Below are positions 11,659-24,110 of a stretch of DNA of 64,000 nucleotides, one piece after another. Below the pieces are notes generated by a model that saw only the letters and a program-made list of their open reading frames with translations, was not told the DNA's origin and ran no database searches. Both the position numbers and the translations under genes were made by a program. The DNA comes from Anaeromyces robustus (lineage: Eukaryota > Neocallimastigomycota > Neocallimastigomycetes > Neocallimastigales > Neocallimastigaceae), in contig MCFG01000211.1 in NCBI GenBank assembly GCA_002104895.1, positions 1 to 64,000 on the forward strand, read 5' to 3'. The stretch's first letter is position 1. Each line of letters opens with the position of its first letter.

Positions 11659-12065
11659 AAAAAATTGTGAAAAAATAAAAAGTAAAATTTCAATGAATCA
11701 TTAAATATAAATAAACTTATTAATGAAAATAAAAAATGAGTCATATTAGTATTATAAATAGTAATAATAATGATAATAATAATAATAACAACTTTTCTAC
11801 ATAATGATTCAACATTGGAATTATATATGCCATACTATAGTTTATTAAGTAATATACATAGTTCTATCTTTTAAATTTTATTTTTATTGTTTATTAGATA
11901 ATTACTTTTTTATAATTACTTTATCTATATATATGTAATCAATAAATAACATGATATCGTCATAAATAAAAATTTAATAAATGTAAATATAGTCGATTTT
12001 TTTAAAATACTATGATTTGTTTTATGTAATGAAGTAAAATATAAATAAAATAAACAAAAATAATA

Positions 12066-12395
12066 ATATCCCATTATTGTTTACATATAAAAGTAAAAAT
12101 AATAATATTCCATAATTGTTTGCATATAAAAATAAAAATAATAATATTCCATAATTGTTTGCATATAAAAATAAAAATAATAATATCCCATTATTGTATG
12201 CATATAAAAATAAAAATAACCCATAATTGTTTGCATATAAAAGTAAAAATAATAATATTCCATAATTGTTTGCATATAAAAATAAAAATAATAATATCCC
12301 ATTATTGTATGCATATAAAAATAAAAATAACCCATAATTGTTTGCATATAAAAGTAAAAATAATAATATCCTATTATTGTTTTCATATAAAAAGG
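12066..12395. repeat. Minisatellite with higher-order 111-bp unit
   Basis: Nine or so tandem units, each with the core GCATATAAAARTAAAAATAA and either 39 or 33 bp long. Three consecutive units (39+39+33) form a 111-bp higher-order repeat; the junction CCATAATTGT recurs at 12221 and 12332. It is open on both strands simply because the repeat lacks stops in some frames; it is not coding. Confidence 0.9.
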
Positions 12396-12923
12396 AAGTG
12401 TAAATTTAGTATAGTTTTTAATTAAATTTGGAATTTATTTAAATAAAGAAAAATAAATAAGAGAAAATACCAATAATAATTTATATATATCAAAGTAAAA
12501 AGAAGAAATATAATTTTTATTAATATAAAAAATTAATAAAAATAAAAATTATAAGTTTTTTATTGAAATATTATTTAAATTTTTATCAAAATATTATTCA
12601 TATATAAGTGAAAATGTAATATATTTAAATGAATATGATAAAAGTATAAATAAAATAATTGAAATATGGTAATACTTTCATTATTTTATAAAAGGAAAAA
12701 GTGAAATATGTAAATTTAAGTTATGATTTATAATAAAGAATATAAAAAAGTGGAATTATCAATACTTTATACCTTTGGAAGAAAAAATTTATAAATTACT
12801 TATTTGAGCATTAAAATATCTATATAAATAAAGAAAACAATGTGAGTGAAATATTTATTAAAAAAAAAATTAATGTTAACAATAGTTTTATTTGTATTTA
12901 GTTTTATTTTAAATAAAGTATGA

Positions 12924-13127
12924 AGTCTTTTTACGTTCGCTAAATCGAATGTCCTTCATAATGATTTCAATACTATAAGATTTTAGAATACACCTTCGAT
13001 TTTGAGTTGTTTATTCTCTCTTGTTATTTGTTTATTAAAAAGTACTATTATTATTATTATTATTATTTTTTTTTCATTTAGTATATTAATATTGATAAAG
13101 GAGGAATCAAGTTATGTTATAATTCTA
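12924..13127 (+). pseudogene. Possible gene relic with one in-frame stop
   Basis: One frame reads SLFTFAKSNVLHNDFNTIRF, a TAG at 12984, then NTPSILSCLFSLVICLLKST and a run of Ile, ending at TAA 13128. The GC-richer segment (12930-13020) supports former coding capacity. The product is unrecognised. Confidence 0.3.
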
Positions 13128-14927
13128 TAATTATTAATCCATATATAACATAAATAAATAAATAAATAAATAGATTAATAAATATAATTTAACAAAACAG
13201 AATAGAATAATCAATAAATTTGTATATAAATAAATTGATTAATTAACATGAATAAATATATAATATATAATATATATTGTTGTATATAATTATATTATAA
13301 TAATATAAAATATATACAATAATATATATAAAGAATAATAAAAAATATATAATTATCTAAATTATTATTAAAACATTATAAGTTTAATATTATGAATAAA
13401 TAAGTTCAATTATTCAAATATACCAATATGTTACACATAATTATTTTATAATCATAAATGATCACATGATATATCTTGATATAATAGAAATCATGTGAAT
13501 ATATAGAAGAAAATAATAAATTTATTAATATAAAACATATTTCAATACCTCCAAATATTAAAAAATCTTTCTCGAACCATAAAACTGAATAAATAGATTA
13601 TTACTCATTTTATATTAATTATTAAATAATAATAATTATATTGTATTTAATAATTAAATAATAATTAAATAATAATTAAAGCAATAAAACAATGGTTTTT
13701 TTTTATTAAAAAAAAAAAAAAAAAATTAACCCTTTTTTTAAAAAAAAAAATAAATTAATTAATAAAAAAATATTTAATTTAATTTACTATTTATTGTATT
13801 TTATTTTATAAAATTTTGGATAAATTTTTTTCTCATCATTATTTTAATATTAAAATAAATATAAAAAAAAAAAAGTGGATTTAGATTCTGTAAATTTATT
13901 ATTAATTTTTTTACTTATCTTACTTAACTTATATTTTTTTATTTATTTATATAATTATTTGTTTATTGTAAAAAGGTATAATTACTGTTAAAATCCTAAA
14001 TATAATATAAGTATTCAATTATTTATTTATTATAAAAAGTCATAAATACTAATAAAATATTGACAATAATATAAATATTACTACAGTCTTTTTTTATTAT
14101 GTTTATTTACTTTGATTTGTTTTGTTTTATTTAGTTTTTGATTTGTTTGTTTATATTTTTGATTAAATGATTAATTAATTAATTAATTAGAATTATATAT
14201 TATATTATATTATATTATATTACATTATATTATATAATGTTATTATATTAAATCTATTATATATTCATCTATTATATTATATTTAATATTTTATTTATTG
14301 TTTTTTTTATTATTATTATTATATTTTCTTTCATAATCTATATTCCTATTTCAATATAATATGTTAAAAAAAATAAAATATAATAATGAATTATTTATTA
14401 TTATAATTATTCTCTATTTTATTTTCTATATGATTTTTTATTTAAATTTCAATATTTCTTTTTATTTTATTTTATTTTATTTTAATTTAATTTAGCATAT
14501 TTGACACTACATGCTTTTTTTTTTTTTTTTTTTTTTTATGAATTTGATACATATAAAATATAACCTAATTATTTAATTAAGCTTAATATGGAATTATTTA
14601 TGCAATATTTTTTTTTTATTTTTTTATTAATTTATATTAATATCAAATATTTTACATTTTTATAAATATTTGATATTCCAATAAATTTGATATTTGATAT
14701 TAATATAAATTATAAATTATTTTATTTTTATTTTTATTTTAAGTTAAACTTTTATATAATATTGTCAACGAAAAATGAATTTGAGGACTTTCTTTTTTAT
14801 TTATTAAGGTTGGGATAATTTATTTATTAACTTATCCGTAATACTTTCTTGAACTAAATGAAAACTTTATGAAAAAATTTCAGTTGTTTCTATTTTAACC
14901 ATTTTGATAATGAAATAAGGGCTTATT

Positions 14928-14958
<31 letters not shown>

Positions 14959-15057
14959 ATTTTTACATTTTTATACCCTCTAAGATTTCATCATCATTAA
15001 TTATATGATAGTTTATTTAGTCCTTATTTTTTTAATTTTATTTATTTTTACTATTTT

Positions 15058-15183
<126 letters not shown>

Positions 15184-16088
15184 AAATTTTTTAAAATGTT
15201 AATTCATGTAAAAACTTAAAAATTCAATGGAGATAAAATGCAGTGTCATGCTATACAAAAAGCAAATAAAACAAAATAATTAATATATTACGATATTACA
15301 TTCCAATATATTGTTTATATTTATATTTCCATATTTAGTAATATATTGACCTACTCATTTTGCTATATTTAGATTTATTATATATACAGTATTATTATTA
15401 TTATATATTACGATTTATCAATCAATATATTATACTACATTTCTAATATATCGTAAATCCAGTTTTGCATATATTATTATATTATTTTTAATAATTAATA
15501 AAAAGTATGGTAAAAAATGTTAAAAAAAAAAAGAAACAAAACAATACTTTTATATAATATATTTATATTTATATTCATATTTATACTGTATATACAATAT
15601 TATAAGCAAGAATTAAGTTCATAATTAATAATGAATAAATATAGAAATAATTAATAATGAATAAAAATGATAAAATAAAATAATGAATAACTATATAAAT
15701 AAAATATTAAAAAATGGCTAATTTTTAAAACCTAAGAAATTAAGTATTTAAATAAATATTTATTCATTATCTATCAAATTCTAGACTTATTAAATGATGG
15801 TAACAAAAAAATTTCAATTATCCGTATATTTAATTCTCTCCGCACACTTAATATAAATAATTATTATTTAAAAAAAAAAAAAAAACAAATATTTAATATA
15901 GTTATTAATTAAATAATAAATTAGTATTATATAATTAAATTATTGCTTAATAATTACATAGAGTAAATAATTATTAATAATATTTTTTATTAATATTTAA
16001 TAAGAACTTTAATTATTGCTTTTACGTACAAGTCATATATTGTCACATTACAATTATAATTTCAGAAATAACATAATAATTACTATTT

Positions 16089-16121
<33 letters not shown>

Positions 16122-17061
16122 CTAATAAATATTAATATGAATTTGGTATTATTTTATATGTATTTCTATATATTTAAACTTTAGTAAAATTACATATATA
16201 ATTTTATATATAATTTATTAAAATCCTAATAATAATAAATATATTCATTACATTTATAATAAAACATGCCAGATATAGAATTTATATTATATAAATAATA
16301 ATGCTAATATAATAAATAAAAAATTTAAATAATATAAATTAATAATTTGTTTCAAAAAAAAAAACAGATATTATAAATTATAAAATAAAATTTATAAAAT
16401 TAATGTAATTTTTTTTTTAAAATTTCAATAAAATATATAATATATTATATATTATATATTATTATATATTTGTTGTATATATTATACATATTTACATATT
16501 TTATATTAAACTTTTTAAAATTTTTTGAAATAAAATTTCTTATTATTTTTACCGTTTTTAATTTAGACATTTTTTTGTATAAAATATTTTTTTACCAATG
16601 AAAAATGAAAATTTTTACATTATAAAATATATTAAATTTTTTGGCCAATAAAAAAATGATAAAATATATTAAAAAAATATTTTTTTAATAAAAAAATGAT
16701 TCATAATTAATAATAATAAATAATAATAAGAAATGCAAAATAAAAATGAACTATGATAATACTAATATTAGATGTACTATGATCAATAATAGTAATAAAA
16801 ATAGTATTTTATAAAAACATATTCATTAATAAATGTTCAAAACTTATCATAAACACGAACTTTTTTTGTAATAATGCTATAAGTATTATAAATAATAATA
16901 AAGTTTAAAAGTACATAAAAAAAAAACTCATATTATTATGATTCATATGCCTATTTTCTAACTTTATTATTATTTATTATAAGTTTGTTTTATTTTACTA
17001 TTAACAATCAGATGAGGGAGAAGTTTCTATTAATTAATATCACTATCACGTTTAGGAATGA

Positions 17062-17180
17062 GTGGTTTTAAGAAAATAAAAAAATAAAATCAATAATTTT
17101 ATTGTTTTGATATGAATGGTTTTAAGAAAATAAAAAAATAAAATCAATAATTTTATTGTTTTGATATGAATGGTTTTATA
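17062..17180. repeat. 54-bp tandem repeat, about 2.2 copies
   Basis: The element beginning TGGTTTTAAGAAAATAAAAA recurs at a strict 54-bp spacing (17063, 17117, 17171). The two full copies are nearly identical, so the duplication is recent. Confidence 0.9.
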
Positions 17181-17508
17181 ATACATGAAAATGAAAAGAA
17201 TTAATGGATGTCTTGTATATAAATGGTTTAGATATATAAAATGAAGATAATTATACAAAAGTAAAGAATCATATATCATATCATATATATCAATTACTTT
17301 TTATCATTAAAGGTTTAGGGACGTTCACTTGTAAATAATATCTGGAATTATATGAATATTGTTTTTTTTTTTTAACTCTTTTTATAAGTATTATCTACTT
17401 CTATAGACATAAAAGTATAAAATATATATAATAATACTAAGTAATTATAGAAATTCTTAATAATATGTAATCTCAAAATATTATGATTACAGAAATAATT
17501 AGTAATAC

Positions 17509-17529
<21 letters not shown>

Positions 17530-17543
<14 letters not shown>

Positions 17544-17790
17544 TATAATCATATTGTTATTAATAACAATAATAATATATAATCATATTGTTATTAATAA
17601 CAATAATAATATATAATCATATTGTTATTAATAACAATAATAATATATAATCATATTGTTATTAATAATAATAATAACAACATATAATCATATATCGTTA
17701 TTACAGAAATAATTAATGATAATAATATTAATATAATCATATATCGTTATTACAGAAATAATTAATGATAATAATAATAATATATAATCA
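17530..17790. repeat. Two adjacent minisatellites (34-bp and 49-bp units)
   Basis: AATCATATTG recurs at 17547, 17581, 17615 and 17649 (34-bp period). It is followed by two copies of a 49-bp unit marked by ATATCGTTA at 17692 and 17741. Confidence 0.9.
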
Positions 17791-19590
17791 TATTATTATT
17801 ACAGAATTAATAATAATAATAATCAATCGATTTTTAAAAAAATTCTTATAATTAAAAATTATTATTATAAGTAATATATTAAGCATCATTAGTTATAGTA
17901 AATAATTATTTATAATAATAATAATAATAATAAGAAAACGATAATTCTTAGTTAATTAAATACAAAAATTGTATTTAATGAAAATCATAATATTATAATT
18001 AAAGTTTTATATAGAATAATATTTATTTTTTTTTATTCTTATTATAGTAAAATATTAATTAATGTAATTTTTATCTAATTATAGTTAAATAAGAAAAAAA
18101 TAGAAAAAAGTAATTTTCTTTTCTTTTTTTTTTTTTTTTTTTTTTTTTCTATATCACTTTATTATTATATCTTCAATTTTTATTATTATGTCTTCATTTT
18201 TAGGGTTACAAATATAGTTTTTTATCTTTGGCTTTATCTTATTATTATATGATATGGGGTTACAAAAGTAAATAAAATTTTATTATCTTAAATTTTATTA
18301 ATAAAAGTTACACAATAGAATTGAGTAATGTCATTACATATATTACAATATAATGTTATTATATTAAAAATTAATTAAATAAATTTTATCACAAAATTCA
18401 TGATAATTAATATAATATGAAAGATACTCATAATTAAAAATTAATTAAAAAAAATTTATGATAAAAATTTTATAAATTTTTTTGAATATGAAAATTTGAA
18501 ATAAAAAATGTATTGAAATAATGTTTCATTTTAATTTTATTAATTAATTATTTATTAAAAAAAAAAATAAAAAAAAAATAAAAACACATATTTAATCATT
18601 CATAATAAAAATATTTAATAATTAACAAGAAATATTTAATATTTAAAAATTATTATAATTTATAATAAATAATATTAATTTATATTTAATATTTAATAAT
18701 TATATAATAATACGTCTTAATAATCCGTATTATTACATATAATATAGATTCAATAATTCATATAGATTTAATATTTAATAATTTATATTTAATAAAAAAA
18801 ATAAAAAAACATTTTTACATAATTCATAATTTATAATTAATTAATTAAAAAAAAAAAAAAGATCTTCATTTTTTTTATAATAAATTAAATCAGAATGAAC
18901 AATTTAACAATTAATAAAACATAATTAACAATTAATTAAAAAAAAAAAATAGAGAAAAAAAAAATTAAAATTAAAAACCAAGAATTTGTAAATATAAAAA
19001 AATTTAAATTAATAAATTTTAATATTGTTAAATTAATAATTATTAAAAAATGACTAATAAAAATAAAGATTTCTTGGTATCTAAAAAACATTTTTACATA
19101 TATCTTTTAATTAAAGATGACTAATACTAATAATAACTAAAATATATATTATAGTAATAACTATTATATAAATATTAAATAAATATAAAATAAAAAATAT
19201 GTATTATTTATATAAATGGAATGATTAATAAATAATTTTAATTAAATAAACAATATATAAATTAATATATATAAAAATTAATAACTAATATATTAATAAT
19301 AAATTAAATTTAATATATTAAAAAGATAACTTCAAACTTTCACTTTCCTTTTATATATAAATTTTTTTTATATATAAATACTCTAAATTCTTTTAATTTC
19401 TTTTTTTTTTTTTTTTCAAATAAATAAAATAAAAGTAATAAATAATAAAGAAAAGAAAGAAAATTAATTAAAATATTATTTTAATATTATTTTTATTTTA
19501 TAATAAATTATTAAATTAAAATAATAATTAAAAATATTATTTATATATATATATAAATTAAATAAAAATAATAATAAATAGTAAAAAAAA

Positions 19591-22059
19591 ATGAAATTTA
19601 GAAATACACTCTTTCTATTACTTAATTTAGCCTTTGCTTTTTCTGCAAAAGATAATGAAGAAGTAGAAGATCCTAATTTACCCCAATTTAGTTTAGCTAG
19701 TGGTTTTTATAATCAAGAAAGTATTGAACTTGAAATATCAGTTCCAGAGCCAGGTGCTATTATTTACTATACTTTAGATGGTACTATTCCAAATGAAACT
19801 TCATCTGTATATGAAGCTCCTTTCACTCTTACCAATAAAAGTGTAGATGAAAATGTTATTAGTAATCATTTAGGAATTGTTCCAAATAGTAATTTTACAC
19901 CACCTGTTAAGGTTAACAAGGGTAATATTATCCGTGCTATTGCAAAACTTCCAAGTGGTGAATTTACAAAAGTTGTTAGTAAATCTTACTTTGTTGGATT
20001 AGACAAAACCAAACTTTATCAAAATGTCCCAATCATTAGTATTATTACTGAACCTGATAATCTTTTTGATTACGAAAAAGGTATTTACGTCTTAGGTAAA
20101 GCTTATGACGAATATTTAGCCAATCCAAACCCATTCGGAAACTGGGGAGATTGGGGAAATGGTGATTGGGGTAATGGTGATTGGGGTAATGCCGATTGGG
20201 GTAACTTTGGTGGTGCTGAAAACCCAGCCAATGCTACTGAAAATCCATTCGGAGGCCAAGGTGGTAACTTTGGTGGATTCGGTGGATTTGGTGGTCAAAA
20301 TGCTAATGCAACTGAAAATCCATTCGGAGGCCAAGGTGGTAACTTTGGTGGATTCGGTGGTTTCGGTGGACAAAATGCTAATGCTACTGATAATCCATTC
20401 GGTGGATTTGGTGGATTTGGTGGACAAAATGCTAATGCTACTGATAATCCATTTGGTGGATTTGGTGGATTTGGTGGACAAAATGCTAATGCTACTGATA
20501 ATCCATTTGGTGGATTTGGTGGATTTGGTCAAAATGCTAATAATACCGAAAACCCATGGGGTGACTGGGGTAACTTTACCTGGGGTGGTGGTGAAGGCGA
20601 TTTTGATTGGGCAGCCATGTTTGCTCAAGGTAATTACAATCAAAAAGGAAAAGAAGCCGAAAGACCAGCCACTATTGAATATATTCCAGGTAATGGAAAC
20701 ATAGTTACTTTTGCACAAGATATTGGTCTTAGATTAAAGGGTAGATCTACTCGTGCTAATTATCAAAAGAGTTTCCATATTCATGCTCGTAAAGATTACA
20801 GTAAAAAGAATATGAAATATGAACTTATTGATGGAAATATTCGTTCTGATGGTCAAGGTCCAGTCACTAAATATAAGAGTTTCAATCTTAGAAATGCTGG
20901 TAATGATTCTGAAAATGCTAAGATGAGAGATATTGTTATTCAAGAATTAATTAAGAATGATTATGTTGAAACCCAACAAAATAATTTCGCTATTGTTTTC
21001 ATTGATGGTGAATACTGGGGTATTTATGACATTTATGAAGAATATGATGATAACTATATTGCTAACAATTACGCCATTGATAATGAAAATGTTATTATGA
21101 TTAAAGAAGGTCAACTTGAATCTGGTGAAGAAGAAGATAAAAAATTATTCGATGAAGCTTTTAACTTCATTGCTAATAATGATATGAGTGTTCAAGAAAA
21201 TTATGCTCAAGCTGCAAATCTTATTGATATGCAAGGTTTTGCTTTATTCACTGCTTTCTATACCTATGTTGATGTTCAAGATGGTTTCTTCCGTGTAGGT
21301 AATTATGCTGCCTGGCGTGTCAGAAACCCAGATCCAGCTGTTCCAAAGGCTGATGGAAAATGGCGTATGATGATTTACGATACTGATCTTTCCTTTGGTA
21401 TTTTCGGAGGAGCTAATGATGGTTTTAATTCTGATGTTCTTAGAGATATTCTTGGTAAGAATCAAAACCAAGGAGGTTTTGGAGGTTGGTTCCTTCAAAA
21501 CATTGGTGTTAAAGTCACTGCTTCTCTTTTAAAGAATCCAAACTTTAAGAATATGTTTATTAATGCTGTATGTGATATCAAGAATATTTACTATGAACCA
21601 AGTAGAGTTAATAGTGTTATTAATGAAAAGGAAAGTATTTTACTTCCATTAGTTCAAGAACACTATTACCGTAATGGTCCAGCTAGAGCTATTGATAATG
21701 CTGAAGAAGATTTCAAGAATAATGTTGAAAAATTAAGAGATCAAATGCAATCAAGAAATGGTATTATTTTAAGTTTAATTCAAGAAGATTTCGAACTCCA
21801 AGCCCCAATTAAGGTTAAAGTCACTGCCAATAATTATAGATATGGTAGTATGGTTATTAATGGTTTAAACGAATTTAATAAGTCTTACAGTGGTGAATAC
21901 TTTAAAGAAAATATTCTTTACATTACTGCTGTTCCAAAGAGAGGTAGAAGATTAAGATCATGGGACGTTCTTAATGGTCAAATGGTCTATAGAAGAGGAA
22001 ATACTATTGGTATTCGTCCACTTAGAAAAGGATGTTCTGTTAAAGCCTCATTTTACTAA
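19591..22059 (+). CDS. Secreted CotH-domain protein with chitobiase-C-like domain and Gly/Phe/Asn repeats
   Basis: An 822-residue single-exon protein. Residues 1-19 are a signal peptide. Residues 34-131 form a chitobiase/beta-hexosaminidase C-terminal-type domain (IYYTLDGTIPNETSSVYEAP, KGNIIRAIA). Residues 178-344 are a low-complexity insert: WG repeats, then longer and 18-residue units of the type NANATDNPFGGFGGFGGQ, then WG again. The CotH kinase-like domain follows (about 360-720), with LRLKGRSTRANYQKSFHI, FNLRNAGND and the acidic loop DTDLSFG (597-603) where CotH proteins bind metal and nucleotide. A C-terminal beta-rich module (about 730-822) ends in KGCSVKASFY. There is no fungal dockerin, transmembrane segment or GPI signal. 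CotH proteins are kinases in bacterial spore coats and are expanded in anaerobic fungi, including as cellulosome-associated proteins. The function here is inferred as a secreted or surface protein. Confidence 0.93.
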   Translation: MKFRNTLFLLLNLAFAFSAKDNEEVEDPNLPQFSLASGFYNQESIELEISVPEPGAIIYYTLDGTIPNETSSVYEAPFTLTNKSVDENVISNHLGIVPNSNFTPPVKVNKGNIIRAIAKLPSGEFTKVVSKSYFVGLDKTKLYQNVPIISIITEPDNLFDYEKGIYVLGKAYDEYLANPNPFGNWGDWGNGDWGNGDWGNADWGNFGGAENPANATENPFGGQGGNFGGFGGFGGQNANATENPFGGQGGNFGGFGGFGGQNANATDNPFGGFGGFGGQNANATDNPFGGFGGFGGQNANATDNPFGGFGGFGQNANNTENPWGDWGNFTWGGGEGDFDWAAMFAQGNYNQKGKEAERPATIEYIPGNGNIVTFAQDIGLRLKGRSTRANYQKSFHIHARKDYSKKNMKYELIDGNIRSDGQGPVTKYKSFNLRNAGNDSENAKMRDIVIQELIKNDYVETQQNNFAIVFIDGEYWGIYDIYEEYDDNYIANNYAIDNENVIMIKEGQLESGEEEDKKLFDEAFNFIANNDMSVQENYAQAANLIDMQGFALFTAFYTYVDVQDGFFRVGNYAAWRVRNPDPAVPKADGKWRMMIYDTDLSFGIFGGANDGFNSDVLRDILGKNQNQGGFGGWFLQNIGVKVTASLLKNPNFKNMFINAVCDIKNIYYEPSRVNSVINEKESILLPLVQEHYYRNGPARAIDNAEEDFKNNVEKLRDQMQSRNGIILSLIQEDFELQAPIKVKVTANNYRYGSMVINGLNEFNKSYSGEYFKENILYITAVPKRGRRLRSWDVLNGQMVYRRGNTIGIRPLRKGCSVKASFY

Positions 22060-22806
22060 GTTTATTAAATAAAAATGTTTATAACTATATTTTTTTATAT
22101 ATCTACTCTTAAAACAAACTAAAAAAAATTTTTAATTAATTTTCTTTCTTAACGTAAATAAAGGTAAATATTTATTTGTAAATAAATAAATTATTATTTA
22201 TTGTATAGTACAATTATTATTTATTTATTATATATAAAAAAAAATTTTTTTTAATATAATATAATAATAAAACAAAAGTTTTAATAAAATTTAAATAAAT
22301 TGATTTTATTTAAATTTTATTTATTATTTTTCTTTTTTTTACAAAAAAAAAAGAAAAAAAAAAAAAGAAGTAAAAATAGTAAAAAAAACAAAACAAAAAC
22401 AAAAACAAAAAGAGTTTTTAAATAGTAATAAAAAATAATAATTTTTAATTTTGTATAGTTTAAAAAAAATATTATTAAAGAAGTTTAAAAATAAAAAAAA
22501 GAAAAAAACTTTGTAGTAATAATAATATATAATAATTTGTAAAAAAAAAAAATTATTAAAAAAAAAAAAAAAGCATAAAAAGAATTAAATAAATTGATTT
22601 TATTTAACAATGAAAAGTAAACTTTTTTAAAAAAAGCATGTAATACATATAAAATAAAAAAAATAAAAGTCTAAAAAAATTAAAAAAATAAAAAGTTTAT
22701 ATAAATTAATAATTATAATTGGGTGTATAGTGAGAATATATAAATAAATAAATAAATAATATATTATTTTAATATTTTCATTTCTTCCATTTATTCCATA
22801 AAAAAA

Positions 22807-22914
22807 CTAAATATTGATATGGAATGGTGAATAGTGACCATGAACACTTACTTCATTAATCAAAAGTTTATCAGAATCATTGTCATTCCGACAAGGATTC
22901 CATTGATATTTCAT
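22807..22914 (-). pseudogene. Short coding fragment, possibly an exon relic
   Basis: A 35-codon reading frame from ATG (22914) reading MKYQWNPCRNDNDSDKLLIN and then EVSVHGHYSPFHINI, ending at TAG. Its GC content is well above the flanks. A GTAAGT donor-like sequence follows codon 21, so it may be the first exon of a lost gene. No continuation was found upstream or downstream. Unrecognised. Confidence 0.35.
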
Positions 22915-23265
22915 TTGTTAAATAATGGAATAGATTAAAAAATTTAACTCAAGTTTATTTTAATGCTTTTTTTTTTTTTTTATTTTATTAAAATCTGTAA
23001 GAAATTTTATTATTTTGTTTTTTGCTTTTATTTATATTTTACATTTCATGTATTATGTATATTCTTTACATATATGTAATACTTATATTTCACATGTATA
23101 TTAAATTTAAATAAATTAGTATAAATAAAGATTAATCCCCTTTCTAGTCATTAAATAATAAATTATTATTCTTTATTAGATTAAGTTTTAATATGTACAA
23201 TTACTTTATAACATGTACTTTTTAAATTAAATTTAAATAAAGTTTTCATTATTTTATTGCCAAAA

Positions 23266-23312
<47 letters not shown>

Positions 23313-23394
23313 AACCTTTCTAGTCTATAAAAAATTATTAAAAAAAAAAAAAACTATTTATATTATATATTATAATTATTTTAAATTATTTAAT

Positions 23395-23555
23395 TTCCAA
23401 ATTTGGTATTTAATTTTTAATTCTTTTTTTTTTTTTTTTTTATTATTATTATTATTATTTTGATGTTATACTTTTTTTTTTTTTTTTTTTTGAGAATACA
23501 AATAATTTTATCATAAAAAAAAAATTAAAATTAAATACCAATTTGGGAAATGAAC

Positions 23556-23591
<36 letters not shown>

Positions 23592-23761
23592 GTTCTTTAA
23601 TTTTTTTTTTTTTTTTTTTTTTTGGAGGATAAAATAATTTTAACTTTTACATCATTTCACAAAAAAAAAAAATTTAAAAAAATTAAAAAATTAATACCAA
23701 TTTGGGAAATGAACACAACATACACAACATGTAATTTTTTTTTTTTTTAGTATGTTGTGTT
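23395..23761. repeat. Complex of direct and inverted repeats
   Basis: A 23-base sequence containing ACCAATTTGGGAAATGAACA is perfectly repeated at 23535-23557 and 23694-23716. A reverse-complement relative (TTCCAAATTTGGTATTTAAT) lies at 23395-23414. A 12-bp inverted repeat (AACACAACATAC, 23712-23723; GTATGTTGTGTT, 23750-23761) closes the block. Poly-T stretches separate the units. It looks like partial copies of an inserted element. Confidence 0.7.
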
Positions 23762-24110
23762 TAAAAAAAAAATTTTTTTTTAAACTATTTTTTTTTTTTT
23801 TTTTTTTTTTTGATATTAACTTTAAAAAAAAAAAAAAATAAATAAAAAATAAAAAATACATGCATATGTAAGTAGTACAAAGTACAAAGTTAATAATATA
23901 TCAATAATAATTAACAAATAATTTTTATTTTTATTTTTATTTTTATTTTTATTTTTATTTTTATCTTTATTTTTATTATTAATTATTATTACTAATCATT
24001 ATTATTATTAATCATTATTACTATTATTATTATACTATCCACCATTATTATTATTATTTCTATGCAAAATAAATTTTATTTTATTTTATTTTATTTTATT
24101 TTTTATTTTT

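Larger units (their letters stand above)
22060..24110. other. Spacer between convergent CotH and ankyrin genes
   Basis: Downstream ends of both genes. It contains poly-A and poly-T runs up to about 38 bases (23267-23310), a coding fragment on the minus strand (22807-22914) and a nest of direct and inverted repeats (23395-23761), both listed separately. A (TTTTTA)n-type tract lies at 23921-23975. Confidence 0.75.

Noticed and set aside
12081-12425. 101-codon open frames on both strands
   Set aside because: Both are translations of the 33/39-bp minisatellite; simultaneous openness on both strands shows it is not coding.
20116-20718. Open frames overlapping the Gly/Phe/Asn repeats of the first CotH gene
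   Set aside because: Alternative-frame shadows of a stop-poor repeat (Ser-Thr-Lys and Val-Asp-Leu runs).
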